A stretch of DNA of 64,000 nucleotides from Peribacillus kribbensis DSM 17871 (GCF_000430765.1 NZ_KE387241.1:205617-269616); one strand, 5' to 3'; numbered from the stretch's first letter, positions 17,834-27,900 are shown. Notes: a model not told the origin generated them from the sequence alone. Made by a program: numbers and translations.

Positions 17834-18929
17834 GATAGTTAGGTAATGAACTAATACGGTTTCTACCTGTCCGTTTTGAATTGTATAGTGCTTCATCGGC
17901 TTGATGAATGAGTTCTTGAACTGTTATGGAATCTTTTGGTTTTGCAGTGCAATAACCAATGGAAACAGTGATTTTTAATTCAGCTCCTCCATTTAGAACA
18001 AACACATGTTGTTCCACTACTTGGCGTATCCTTTCCGCAACCCTTCTGGCAGAAATAGAATCACAATCTGGCATTATGATACTAAACTCTTCTCCCCCAT
18101 TTCGAGAGATTATATCAATTGAACGACTGGATTTTACAAGAATATCTCCAAGTTGTTTTAGAACTATATCCCCAACAAGATGCCCATAAGTGTCATTTAT
18201 CTTTTTAAAGTGGTCAATGTCAATCATAATAAAAGATAACTTTTCGTTAAAATTTATTGCTTTTGACAAGGCACTATTTATTTTAGTATTGAAGGACCGA
18301 ACATTATTTAGACCAGTTAGATAGTCTTTTTGAGCATATTCTTTTAATTGTTTTAGGTTATCTTGGCTTTGCCAAAGGTATGATTTAAGCATATAAGTTC
18401 CAAACGTAGCAAATACAATAGAAAGGGCGTATTGAACATATACAATCGTTGCTAATTTAAAATCAGGTATCAAGATATGAATCCCAATACCGATAATTAC
18501 TATAAACAAGGCAGCCATAAGAATCCATTTTTGATTCCTTTTTATACTGGAATAATTTATCAAGGAAAAAGCTATTGCACTTAAAGTAAGAACAAAAACA
18601 TTAATAATGGAACCCTCAGAGATTGGGTAAAATGTCAATCTGCAAATAATGATAATAGTTGTCGTTATAAAAGCGGATATCCACCCCCCAAAATAAGATG
18701 CTATCATAATAGGAATAGTTCTTAGGTCAATAAGCACACCGTTACTTCCCTCTACTGGAATACCAAATTGCATGAGAATAACACCAAACAAACCATGTAG
18801 TAATCCACCCATTATTTTTTGTTTAGTAGATGATATCTTTGTAAATCTATCACTAAAGAGGTATTTGTGTATTATAAAAGTCAATGTAAATAAGATTGTA
18901 AAATTTATAAAAAACCCTTTTAAAACCAT
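17817..18929 (-). CDS. Membrane diguanylate cyclase (5TM receptor + GGDEF)
   Basis: A 370-residue protein: residues 1-190 hold five or six hydrophobic helices of the 5TMR-LYT type (the region with PVEGSNGVLIDLRTIPI), residues 200-360 a GGDEF domain. The cyclase signature is NGGEEF, preceded by FIMIDIDHFKKINDTYGH and KDYLTGLNNVRSF. It should make c-di-GMP from two GTP in response to an envelope or ligand signal. An RxxD inhibitory site is not evident. The next gene upstream on the same strand is a c-di-GMP phosphodiesterase-kinase fusion, suggesting linked c-di-GMP control. Confidence 0.92.
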   Translation of the reverse strand: MVLKGFFINFTILFTLTFIIHKYLFSDRFTKISSTKQKIMGGLLHGLFGVILMQFGIPVEGSNGVLIDLRTIPIMIASYFGGWISAFITTTIIIICRLTFYPISEGSIINVFVLTLSAIAFSLINYSSIKRNQKWILMAALFIVIIGIGIHILIPDFKLATIVYVQYALSIVFATFGTYMLKSYLWQSQDNLKQLKEYAQKDYLTGLNNVRSFNTKINSALSKAINFNEKLSFIMIDIDHFKKINDTYGHLVGDIVLKQLGDILVKSSRSIDIISRNGGEEFSIIMPDCDSISARRVAERIRQVVEQHVFVLNGGAELKITVSIGYCTAKPKDSITVQELIHQADEALYNSKRTGRNRISSLPNYQSHII

Positions 18930-19292
18930 AAAAAAACCCTTTCTGAAGTGCGAAATCGTGATTTATAATTATTCATTTAGGAAAACTGGGATTCACCTGC
19001 TAGTATATAATTTTATTGTACATAGAGTATTCAACCTACTGTTTTTACATCTTATTTTAAACTTGTGACTTTCTCAGAAAGTCTTTCGTAAATTCCTTCT
19101 CCATATTAATATCGGTTCATCCACTAAAATAGTTTATATTAAAGTTCCGAATACAATAATTACTGTTATTACTATTTTTCCTCTCTTTTTCGGGCTAATA
19201 TATGGTTGTTTATACGTTGCGGAACCTTATATCTTGAACTCTTTAAGAAGACTTTTCATAAGTTTTCCTTTGCTCTTAGGGGGAATAAAAAT

Positions 19293-19323
19293 AGACTAAA
19301 GGTCTGTAAATCACCTTTAGTCT
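19293..19323 (-). terminator. Terminator after EAL-PAS-kinase gene
   Basis: Perfect 11-bp stem AGACTAAAGGT/ACCTTTAGTCT with a 9-nt loop and ATTTTTATT on the minus strand side. Confidence 0.75.
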
Positions 19324-19438
19324 TGTGACATTAGTAAACAAGAAATTTTTCATTTCTTCTGGTTTTAATTCTTCATTAACCTAAACGCTTTAAGTAGTAT
19401 ATTTGACAATCTTTTGATGTAAAAGTGCATACAAAATA

Positions 19439-22048
19439 TTACTTTATGGGTAATATTATATCAACTGTAGTTCCTTGATTAACGATACTTTCGATATTCA
19501 TTGTCCCTCCATGTTCTTGGACAATCTTTTGACTAATCATTAACCCCAATCCAGTTCCTTTTTCTTTTGTACTGTAAAAGGGTTCTCCAATCTTTTTTAT
19601 TCGTTCTTTAGGTATGCCGCATCCCTGGTCAATAAATCGGATTTTGATGGAATCTGAATCTTCCCAATTAATAAGGATTTTTATAATCCCTCCATCTGTC
19701 ATGGCTTCTATCGCATTTTGTAAAATATTTATAAAAACCTGTTTGATTTGATTTGCATCACAGTAGATAGGCGGTAAATTCGAATCTGAATCAACCTCTT
19801 GTATGAATTCAACATTATGCAATAACGTTTGTGAATCAAATAAGAGTACCACTTGTTCTAAAAGAACGATTACATCTATCTCTTCCATTTGTGGTGTTTG
19901 GGGCTTTGCAAGGGTTAAAAATTCTCCCACAATCCTTTCTATTCTTTTAATTTCTGATAGTATCACGTCTGTAAAGAAGGGCTTATCCAATTCCTTTTGT
20001 AATAGTTGAACAAAGCCTTTGATCGAAGTAAGCGGATTTCTTATTTCGTGTGCGACTCCTGCGGCCAATTGACCTACAACGGATAGTTTTTCTGATTTTC
20101 GTATTAATTCTTCCGCTTTCTTTCGTTCTGAAATATCTCGTCCTACAATTACAATAGATGTTATTTCATCCTGCTCATTTAGTACAGGAGTACCGAAAGA
20201 TTCCACGTACACCCAACCACCATTGGAATGTTTATATCGGAATTCAACTTGACGAGGTGTTTTCGTAGAAATCACTTGAGAAAACTGCTCTTGTATTTTT
20301 GATACATCGTCAGGATGCATTAATTCATAAAATAAACTACCTTTATAAACGCTTGGTGAAAATCCTAAAACAGATTCATGTGAAGGAGAGGCATATTGAA
20401 TAACACCGTTTGTATCTATCACTCTAATTAAATCTTGCATATTTTCTGCAATGAGTCGGTACTCCGATTCGCTTTTTCGGAGCGCTTCCTCTGTCTGCTT
20501 TCTTTTTGTAATATCATGGTACATCATCAGGAACGAAGGTTTATCATCATGGTCAATCGTGATTCCTGTTACTTCCACATCAATTAACGTTCCATCTCCT
20601 CGTATGATTTTTTCTTCCGTAGGAGGTACATAAATTCCAGTCCGATTCAACTCTTGTATTCTTTTTTCAATCAACTTCACAGAGGCAGGATCAAAATATT
20701 CCATAATCGATTTTCCCATTAACTCTTTTAATGAGGATACACCTAATAATTTGATACATGCAGGATTCGCATATTGTATAAATCCACGATTATACACAAT
20801 AATCGGTTCAGGAGAAAATTCCACTAACCGTCTGTACTGTTCTTCAATCTCCTTTCTTCCCGTAATATTTACACAGGAACCAATGACCTCAACCACTTGT
20901 CCGCCTCTTCGGATAGCACGTAAAGAGGCAAAGTACCAAACGTCATTGACTTTACCCTCGTAATTAACGTTCTCCTCGCCTTCCCAAGCTCTTTGATAAT
21001 ACTGAAGTTTTGTATCAGCATCTTTCTTATCAAGAAAATCATAAACTTCCCGTCCAATTATTCTTTCAGGGGTAAACCCCATTTGATAAAGCAATTCACC
21101 ATCACCTAAAGTATGAATGAATTTTTCATCCTTTTTGATAAATTTAAATATCATCCCTTGTTGTTGTCTCACAGTTTCCCTTAATTCTTGACGGGTTTTT
21201 TCTAATTCTTCTTCCAGCCATTTTTGATTGGATACTTTTTGGGGAAGTCCCTCTTGATGAACAATTTGTTCAATTTCGTGAAAATTCCGAACGAATTCGT
21301 TAGGAGGCAATGGCTTATAAAAAAGATATCCTTGTCCCTTATTACATAGATGTTGTTGAAGAAAAATCAGCTGGTCTTTTGTTTCAATTCCTTCAGCAAT
21401 CACTTCCAGGCTTAATTGATGAGACATAGCAATAATGGCTTTTATTATCGTGGCATCCTTAGTATCTATCGTACAATTACGAACGAAGCTCTGGTCTACC
21501 TTGATAATATCGACAGGAAATTCCTTTAAACAATGAAGGGAACTATATCCAGTACCGAAATCATCTAAACTAATTCGGACACCAATTCGTTTCAACTCCT
21601 TTAAAATTGGAAAAGCGGATTGAACATCCATTACCATACTTTCGGTAATTTCAATTTCCAGGTATTCAGGAGAAAGTCCAGTTTCTTTTAAAATATATTG
21701 TATCCTATCCACTAAATTCGTCTGAAAAAGCTGACGTGCAGACAAATTGACCGCCATAATTAAAGGAGGTAATCCCTCTTCCTGCCATGCTTTGTTTTGC
21801 TGACAAGCGGTATGTAAAACCCATTCGCCGATTGGGATTATCAATCCTATTTCTTCTGCAAGAGGAATAAAATCATTTGGAGGAATAGTCCCCTTTTCAG
21901 GATGTTCCCAACGAATTAATGCCTCGACTCCCTCAATCTTTCCAGAAATCAAATTCAGTTTTGGCTGATAATGAAGAACAAATTCTTTTTTCTTCAGTGC
22001 CTTTCTGAGATTAGTTTCTAATTGTAATACTTCATAGGTATGTTCCAC
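19439..22048 (-). CDS. EAL phosphodiesterase fused to PAS repeats and a histidine kinase
   Basis: An 869-residue multidomain protein. Residues about 10-255 are an EAL c-di-GMP phosphodiesterase with all key motifs: EALIRW (E43), NLSARQ, EIEITES, DDFGTGYSSL, KVDQSFV, AEGIET and QGYLFYKPL. A coiled-coil linker near 275-300 leads to three PAS domains (about 300-400, 405-520, 525-645). The end is a HisKA/HATPase kinase with phosphorylated H667 in VAHEIRNPL, an N-box FINILQNAIEAM, and G-boxes DQGCGIP and GTGLGLMIS. The kinase resembles the Bacillus sporulation kinases KinA/KinE. No transmembrane helix is seen, so it is cytoplasmic. No response regulator is adjacent, so it may feed a phosphorelay. 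The EAL-first architecture is unusual. Confidence 0.9.
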   Translation of the reverse strand: MEHTYEVLQLETNLRKALKKKEFVLHYQPKLNLISGKIEGVEALIRWEHPEKGTIPPNDFIPLAEEIGLIIPIGEWVLHTACQQNKAWQEEGLPPLIMAVNLSARQLFQTNLVDRIQYILKETGLSPEYLEIEITESMVMDVQSAFPILKELKRIGVRISLDDFGTGYSSLHCLKEFPVDIIKVDQSFVRNCTIDTKDATIIKAIIAMSHQLSLEVIAEGIETKDQLIFLQQHLCNKGQGYLFYKPLPPNEFVRNFHEIEQIVHQEGLPQKVSNQKWLEEELEKTRQELRETVRQQQGMIFKFIKKDEKFIHTLGDGELLYQMGFTPERIIGREVYDFLDKKDADTKLQYYQRAWEGEENVNYEGKVNDVWYFASLRAIRRGGQVVEVIGSCVNITGRKEIEEQYRRLVEFSPEPIIVYNRGFIQYANPACIKLLGVSSLKELMGKSIMEYFDPASVKLIEKRIQELNRTGIYVPPTEEKIIRGDGTLIDVEVTGITIDHDDKPSFLMMYHDITKRKQTEEALRKSESEYRLIAENMQDLIRVIDTNGVIQYASPSHESVLGFSPSVYKGSLFYELMHPDDVSKIQEQFSQVISTKTPRQVEFRYKHSNGGWVYVESFGTPVLNEQDEITSIVIVGRDISERKKAEELIRKSEKLSVVGQLAAGVAHEIRNPLTSIKGFVQLLQKELDKPFFTDVILSEIKRIERIVGEFLTLAKPQTPQMEEIDVIVLLEQVVLLFDSQTLLHNVEFIQEVDSDSNLPPIYCDANQIKQVFINILQNAIEAMTDGGIIKILINWEDSDSIKIRFIDQGCGIPKERIKKIGEPFYSTKEKGTGLGLMISQKIVQEHGGTMNIESIVNQGTTVDIILPIK

Positions 22049-22787
22049 GTTATATTAGCACCTCCAAAATCGGTAACTTATCATAAATATAGCTGCGTTC
22101 TATTGCTTGAAAACAAGCCTATACATTTTAATAGAAGACAGATCAATCGCCCTTCACAACGGTTTGAAAAATTTCAGAGATTCCCTTTCATAGACCCACT
22201 CTATTTTTTATTTTCTGTTCTTTTTGCTTTTTTCTCTTGATATATATATTTATCAGCTTTAACGAAGACATTCTCCATTTACCCTATGAATGGTCATCAA
22301 AAGCAATCCTATCGACATTTTGCTTTTTATATCTTTGTTGTTTATATTATATTTTTTGAATATTTAACTTTCGTATTTTATAGGGAATTCTTTTTCACTT
22401 ACCCTTGACACAATAGCATTCTTTGAAAAATACTTAGTTTAGCAGACTCATTTATTAGAACTTCGCTTTTTTATGATCGTAGCTGGCTGCCCGAATCACA
22501 TAAAATGATGGCAGCGGATGTGTCTATATGTTTGTTATGCTTCTCTTATGTTTTTCTCAAAAAAGTCTCGATTAAAAAATGTTTGTTAAAAAATCGTGGG
22601 TACCTGTTCATATATTTTTTGTGAGTTAAAAATATTCTTTTCTACTTCATGTAACTTTTTGTTATTAATTCACCAGACAAAATGAACATCCTTTATATCG
22701 GGAATTCTGATTCAAATTTAACATTTTAACATTTTTTAAATCAAAGCTTTTTGTAATGAATATTTTTGAAAGTATTATAAAATAAAA
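22049..22787. other. Long AT-rich intergenic region
   Basis: More than 700 bp of AT-rich DNA with no supported gene. A stretch near 22460-22530 (TCGTAGCTGGCTGCCCG and flanks) looks more GC-balanced than its surroundings and could be a fragment of something acquired, but no reading frame holds up. Confidence 0.4.
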
Positions 22788-22810
22788 AAACCTTCTTGAT
22801 TTGAAGGTTT
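22788..22810. terminator. Bidirectional terminator
   Basis: AAACCTTC/GAAGGTTT stem with a 7-nt loop and A-run and T-run on opposite sides, so it can act on both strands. It lies downstream of the minus-strand DUF2247 remnant. Confidence 0.8.
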
Positions 22811-22922
22811 TTGCAGATGTATAAATATGTCTATAGATTTTCCTTTGTACTCATTTCTCTTACTCCTCTACCAACTATTATGTCGATAATTTCATCTAAA
22901 TGAGTCATTCCATTCTTTCATT

Positions 22923-23291
22923 TTAGGATTCACTAATTTCAAACCAAACAGACAGGTCATCTGAACGATCTAACTCCGTAGCAACAATTTGAAAAATCAT
23001 ATGTGCCAAGTCAAATATCTTTGCATAGTCATTAGCTTTTATGATTCTATTTGCACCTATGTAGGCTCTTGCACATATCTCAAAGGTTGGTTCTTTAATT
23101 GCCAACTCTTCTAATGCTCTTTTAAAATACACTTCGACTTCAAATAGATTTTCATCAAATGAAGATGAAGAAAGAATATTTAAGGATGGTGATGATACAT
23201 TTTTATCTAAAAGACTGTGAGACCAATTTACATAATCCTCAGTTCAAACCGTTCCCTTATGAATTTTATAAAATAAAACATTTGTTTCCAC
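22923..23291 (-). pseudogene. DUF2247-like gene with in-frame stop
   Basis: From a GTG at 23291 with AGGGGTGAT upstream, the reading goes METNVLFYKIHKGTV, then TGA (23244-23246), then in the same frame TEDYVNWSHSLLDKN and on to a stop at 22923. The joined product of about 122 residues resembles DUF2247 proteins in its N-terminal EDYVNWS region and following helical part. The single stop after 15 codons suggests a recent loss of function, unless translation restarts within the gene. Function of the family is unknown. Confidence 0.6.
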
Positions 23292-23378
23292 TTTATCACC
23301 CCTATTAAGGTTTATTTTCCTTGAACCAGATAAATAATCCTTCTTGCACTAACCTGCCCCGTTCGTAATGATTCCATT

Positions 23379-23442
23379 TTAACCGTAACTTTACAATTAT
23401 TAACGATAGCTTAATAATAAGTCGTTCTTTAATTGCTACAAT
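23379..23442 (+). promoter_or_regulatory. PhoP-box promoter of the phytase-like gene
   Basis: Four TTAACA-like hexamers lie in direct repeat with 10-11 bp spacing: TTAACC (23379), TTTACA (23390), TTAACG (23400), TTAATA (23411). An extended -10, TGCTACAAT (23434-23442), follows with the repeats covering the -35 position. This is the layout of Bacillus PhoP-activated promoters, so the gene is probably induced by phosphate starvation. Confidence 0.7.
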
Positions 23443-23483
23443 CAAGAAGGAGAATTTATACAACATTTAAGGAGGTTCTTATA

Positions 23484-25406
23484 ATGGGAAGTTTTGTTTC
23501 CATTTTAAAGAGGAAGGCTGCCATTGCTTCGTGTTCTGTTGCAGTAATAACAGGTGCTTTAACTTGTGCAGCCGGAACTATACCCAAGGCTGCAGCCGAT
23601 TCTTTAAAGGCTGCTAATGCAGTGCCAAGCACTCATAAAGAGGGAGAAATGGTAAAGCAATATGAACAGAATGCCTGGAATGCCCGTATGTTCCAGTTAT
23701 ACGACAAGATTCCCATTGGAAAATCAGTCGATGATGACATAAAATCCGTCCCTGCTATACATAAAGGCGATGAATTATATTTAGGCGGATTTTCAGGACT
23801 GGTTCATTTGCCAAAAGATCCAGAGAATGTTTTTTATACCATTACCGACCGCGGACCTAACGGGGATTCTAAATACGGCAAGTTTTTTCCGGTCCCATCC
23901 TTTTCTCCTCAGATTGTTAAAATTGAATTGGGCAACGGTGCTGTCCATGTACTGAAACAGATTCCGCTAAAACTGCCTCAGGGATATACAGATCCGATTA
24001 CCAAATCCAGAAACATTTCCGGTATTTCGAATTTCCCTGGTCAAAATACTACTAAGCTTGCAGGCTTTGGAACGATGGATGAAATTTCTTACGGCGCTGA
24101 CGGCCAGGTCCTTCCCGCTGATCCATATGGCCTTGATACAGAAGCCATCAGCTATAATCCCAATGATGATACCTTTTGGGTGAGTGAAGAATACAGACCG
24201 AGTCTTGTTCAGGTGAAAAGAGACGGGACAATCATTCAGCGGCTTGTTCCAAAAGGGGAGAAGGATCTATTTGCCTCTGCTCCTGCTGTTCCGGTCCACG
24301 ACATTCTTCCGGCTGTTTTTGCCATGCGCAATCCAAACAAGGGATTGGAAGGAACGACTGTTACACCTAGCGGCAGATATCTGTATACAGCACTTCAGGG
24401 ACCCATCATTAATCCTTACGGAGACGGATCTGCCCCGCCAAAGGGATCAACAGCGATCCGTGTCCTTCGCTATGATTTGAAACACATGGACAAAGATCCA
24501 AAGGAATTTTTATACGTATTGGACGGTAAACACTTGATCTCCGATATTACTGCTTTAGATGATGATCATGTTCTTTTTGATGAAAGAGACAGCGACTACA
24601 GCTATAAAAGTATTTTCAAAGTTGCTTTTTCAACGGCGGCCAGTCCTACCAATATTTTTGGTCTCCTGGACGGCGAGAGCTTAGACAAAACAGATGTGAC
24701 GCTTGAAAACACCGTCACGACTCCCTACGCTCCAGATAAAACCTATACTGTTACGCCAACACGGGGTACTACGGTAACTGTAAAACCTTTACAAAAAGCA
24801 CTTTTTGTAGATGCCAAACAGCGCGGATACAATAACTCCAAGCTCGAAGGGATCGCGATGCCAAATGACCATACCCTGGCCCTCACAAACGATAATGACT
24901 TTGGTGTTCAGGACCCGGACCCCGAACAAGTATGGCTGTATAATCTGACGGGAACCGTTCAAGAGCATAAGTTGTTTTCCAAGCCAAGCAAAGTCGGCAA
25001 GGTTTATGTTTCAAGCACTGCAAACAACCAAGATATCACCATCACTGATGTACTAGGTGAAAACAGTCTGCTTGGCACCGTGACATTCATACTTCCTGAC
25101 GGAGTTAAGGCTGCACCTGGAGATGCTGTTATCTACGGAAATGGAGATCCTATTCCATTAACGGCTTCTCAACTTTCCGATCCAGCGGGCGGCGCTCAAT
25201 TCATTACAGTGGATGGAGTCTGCCTTCACAAGGGAGAATCAGTCAAATTGCAGTTGAAGGATAAAAGTATTTCGTTACAGGCGTTTTCACCAACGGTTTA
25301 TGTCGACTCTGACGGTCCTAAGAATGAAAAAGGACTGAGCGCAAGCTTTACAGTCCATTCTCACCAGCCTAAGGGTTCAAAGCATCAAAATAATAATAAT
25401 GAGTGA
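23484..25406 (+). CDS. Secreted phytase-like esterase-domain protein
   Basis: A protein of about 640 residues with an N-terminal Sec signal peptide (hydrophobic core ending near AAGTIPKAAA) and the 'esterase-like activity of phytase' domain (PF13449 type) over most of its length. Characteristic segments are FYTITDRGPNG, DTEAISYNPNDDTFWVSEE, NKGLEGTTVTPSGRYLYTA and KLEGIAMPNDHTLALTNDND. An in-frame ATG at 23433 exists, but the ATG at 23484 has AAGGAGG and begins the signal peptide. Together with the PhoP box, this suggests a phosphate-scavenging hydrolase exported under phosphate limitation. The exact substrate is not known. Confidence 0.85.
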   Translation: MGSFVSILKRKAAIASCSVAVITGALTCAAGTIPKAAADSLKAANAVPSTHKEGEMVKQYEQNAWNARMFQLYDKIPIGKSVDDDIKSVPAIHKGDELYLGGFSGLVHLPKDPENVFYTITDRGPNGDSKYGKFFPVPSFSPQIVKIELGNGAVHVLKQIPLKLPQGYTDPITKSRNISGISNFPGQNTTKLAGFGTMDEISYGADGQVLPADPYGLDTEAISYNPNDDTFWVSEEYRPSLVQVKRDGTIIQRLVPKGEKDLFASAPAVPVHDILPAVFAMRNPNKGLEGTTVTPSGRYLYTALQGPIINPYGDGSAPPKGSTAIRVLRYDLKHMDKDPKEFLYVLDGKHLISDITALDDDHVLFDERDSDYSYKSIFKVAFSTAASPTNIFGLLDGESLDKTDVTLENTVTTPYAPDKTYTVTPTRGTTVTVKPLQKALFVDAKQRGYNNSKLEGIAMPNDHTLALTNDNDFGVQDPDPEQVWLYNLTGTVQEHKLFSKPSKVGKVYVSSTANNQDITITDVLGENSLLGTVTFILPDGVKAAPGDAVIYGNGDPIPLTASQLSDPAGGAQFITVDGVCLHKGESVKLQLKDKSISLQAFSPTVYVDSDGPKNEKGLSASFTVHSHQPKGSKHQNNNNE

Positions 25407-25488
25407 TTGAAGAAAGCACATCAACTTGCAAATAACCTTGAAATATTAATTATATGGTCTGGCACAAAAACTCACAGCTGTTAAATAA

Positions 25489-25544
25489 AATATCAAACGC
25501 CCTGACTCAGTTACCTTTTATCTGAGTTCAGGGCGTTTGATATT
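25489..25544. terminator. Very long stem-loop after the phytase-like gene
   Basis: Arms of about 22 bp (25489-25510 and 25522-25544) match except for one bulged base. There is no T-run, so it may be an unusual terminator, an mRNA end-protecting hairpin or a mobile palindrome. It is 83 bp after the stop codon. Confidence 0.6.
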
Positions 25545-25717
25545 ATGAAAATATTAACTCAACCTTTTTACATTTCAATCAGTTGAAAAGCTTCCAATCC
25601 CCAGCCATTTTCAAATGTACGATACTCAACTGTATCCCCCGTACAATTGCTTAATACAAATTCATTCTTATCCCTTTATGATGGCATTCTCCACAATTAA
25701 TCCTTTTAGGTGAAATA

Positions 25718-25832
25718 TCTTTCTTGAGCTAAACTGCCCCGTTACTTCAATAAGAAAAGCCACCGAAAATGGCAGCCAGTTCTTTCGCAAAAGCACCCGT
25801 TAGTTTAAGCGCAACCCTTCACAATCTTATTT
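25718..25832. repeat. Possible dispersed intergenic repeat
   Basis: Contains CTTGAGCTAAACTGCCCCGTT (25724-25744 area), which nearly matches a segment at 23342-23362 (CTTGCACTAACCTGCCCCGTT). A GCCA..TGGC hairpin follows, then CCCGTTAGTTTAAGCG, which looks like a variant of the same core. I read this as a small dispersed repeat family like those in other Bacillus genomes; it was not checked genome-wide. Confidence 0.45.
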
Positions 25833-25913
25833 TTTAATGGTAGAGAAAACTAAAATAGTAATAAAAGGAACAAAGATAAAAAAGAAGCGGAATTTCTCCA
25901 CTTCTTTTTAGTT

Positions 25914-26170
<257 letters not shown>

Positions 26171-26514
26171 ATAATCTGAATCTTAAAAATCGGGTGCTTC
26201 CGAGATTTGGACATTTAAGGCTAGATCAAATCACCACTCTGTTCTTTTTGGAGGGCTAATTAATAAGATGCCTACATGCAGAACTCATAAATGGGTTCTT
26301 TTCTTTTGATGAAATATCAACATTAACGTTTAACAGAGCCAAATAATAAGGAAACACCAAAAGACGCTAACGGATAAATTAGCGTCTTTTATTATAAATT
26401 ATTAGGTATTACTATGTTTTTTTACATCAATTTTACATCAATACAGTCAAAAATGAGCTGTTCCACTTTCCCGGAGACAAACTGTATTATTCCGTAACCC
26501 TTTAATATCAACAC
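26171..26514. other. Intergenic region with one hairpin
   Basis: No gene can be supported. Apart from the stem-loop at 26359-26390 it is plain AT-rich sequence between the glycosidase remnant and the RNA methyltransferase gene. Confidence 0.4.
26359..26390. terminator. Terminator-like hairpin
   Basis: Perfect 12-bp stem AAAAGACGCTAA/TTAGCGTCTTTT with an 8-nt loop and A and T tails, probably ending the minus-strand methyltransferase transcript 125 bp downstream of its stop. Confidence 0.75.
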
Positions 26515-27900
26515 TTATAAGGAATCTGTATCAATCCTTATTATCTTAGCCACTGCTTCTACGTGCATGGTCTGCGGAAACATATCCACCGGCTGGACTT
26601 CCACAGTCTTATATCCCCCGTCTTCCAGCACTCTCAAATCTCTTGCAAGAGTTGCCGGGTTGCAGGAAACATACACAACCTTCTTCGGCTTCATATTGAT
26701 GATGGTCTGCAGAAGGGCTTCGTCACAGCCTTTACGCGGCGGATCGACCACGAGGACATCGGCAGCATTGCCTTCTTTATACCAGTTCGGGATGACAACT
26801 TCCGCTTCTCCCACTGCAAACTCTGCGTTCTCAATGCCGTTCAGCTCGGCATTTCGTTTTGCGTCTTCGATGGCCTCTGGAACGACTTCCACACCGAATA
26901 CTTTTTTTGCTTTTTGAGCCAGGAACAAAGAGATGGTCCCGATGCCGCAATAGGCGTCGATGACATTTTCTTCTCCCGCCAGCTCTGCGTACTCCAGGGC
27001 TTTGTCGTAGAGAACCTTGGTCTGCTCCGGGTTAACCTGGTAAAAGGAGCGGGCCGAGATGGCAAATTTGATACCGCCGATGCTGTCGTAGATGACTTCA
27101 CTTCCCCAGAGGGTCCTGGTTTCATCTCCGAATATGACGTTGGTCTTTTTTGTATTGATATTATGGATAATGGATTTTACATTCGGGACACGTGCCTGGA
27201 TTTCTTCAATGATTCTTTCTTTAAATGGCAGGTCCGCTGTCCGGGTGATGATGACCACCATGACTTCGCCTGTTACCTTGCCAAAACGGGCCATAATATG
27301 GCGGAGCACGCCCTTATGGGTTTCTTCCTGATAAGCCGGAATACCAAGCTCGCTGCAGATTTCCTTCACTGTCTGGACGGTCTTGTTAATGACAGGATCC
27401 TGGATGATGCTTTCTTTGGCATCGACGATTTCATGGGTCCTTGGCTTGAAGAAGCCTGCAATCAGCGTTCCTTCCTCTTCGCCGACAGGGACCTGGGCCT
27501 TGTTTCGGTAATGGGTCGGCTTGTCCATGCCGATAATGGAGTGAACCTTGACATCCTCTAGCTTTCCGATTCTGGCTAAGACTTCTCTCACTTGTTTTTC
27601 CTTAAACTTCAGCTGGCCCTCGTAGCTCATATGCTGGATCTGGCAGCCTCCATACAGGCTTTGATCCATATCGGACAGATCGACTCGGTATGGGCTCGGC
27701 TCGATGATTTCCATCAGGCGGCCGAAGCCGTAGCCCTTATTGGTTTTTAACACCTTGATCTGGGCTTTTTCTCCTGGAAGACCGTTTTGTACGAAGATCG
27801 GGTAGCCATCTACCTTAGCAACCCCTGCCCCTTCATGAGTCAGGTCCTCAAACACCACTTCAACAAAATCATTTTTTGCGACAGGTGCTGTTCTTTTCAT
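26515..27900 (-). CDS. rlmCD: 23S rRNA (uracil-5-)-methyltransferase, RlmCD/YefA-like
   Basis: About 461 residues: N-terminal TRAM domain (1-65), central domain and C-terminal SAM methyltransferase. Motifs are [27 protein letters not shown], the nucleophile in VYVSCNPAT and the base in MHVEAV. Only one cysteine (YGGCQIQHM) remains of the four-cysteine iron-sulfur site seen in the paralogue at 12384. B. subtilis RlmCD (YefA) methylates U747 and U1939 of 23S rRNA and lies near dagK, which is also close here (34.9 kb). Start: the second ATG (27900) is used because AAAGGAAG is 7 nt before it, while the first at 27906 is too close. Confidence 0.88.
   Translation of the reverse strand: MKRTAPVAKNDFVEVVFEDLTHEGAGVAKVDGYPIFVQNGLPGEKAQIKVLKTNKGYGFGRLMEIIEPSPYRVDLSDMDQSLYGGCQIQHMSYEGQLKFKEKQVREVLARIGKLEDVKVHSIIGMDKPTHYRNKAQVPVGEEEGTLIAGFFKPRTHEIVDAKESIIQDPVINKTVQTVKEICSELGIPAYQEETHKGVLRHIMARFGKVTGEVMVVIITRTADLPFKERIIEEIQARVPNVKSIIHNINTKKTNVIFGDETRTLWGSEVIYDSIGGIKFAISARSFYQVNPEQTKVLYDKALEYAELAGEENVIDAYCGIGTISLFLAQKAKKVFGVEVVPEAIEDAKRNAELNGIENAEFAVGEAEVVIPNWYKEGNAADVLVVDPPRKGCDEALLQTIINMKPKKVVYVSCNPATLARDLRVLEDGGYKTVEVQPVDMFPQTMHVEAVAKIIRIDTDSL

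Noticed and set aside
22923-23132. Independent 69-residue gene
   Set aside because: The sense continues upstream in the same frame through a single TGA to a good GTG start, so it is the 3' part of a broken gene.
26563-27561. 332-codon plus-strand ORF
   Set aside because: It lies fully antisense to the RlmCD-type methyltransferase, has no ribosome binding site and its product shows no domain.
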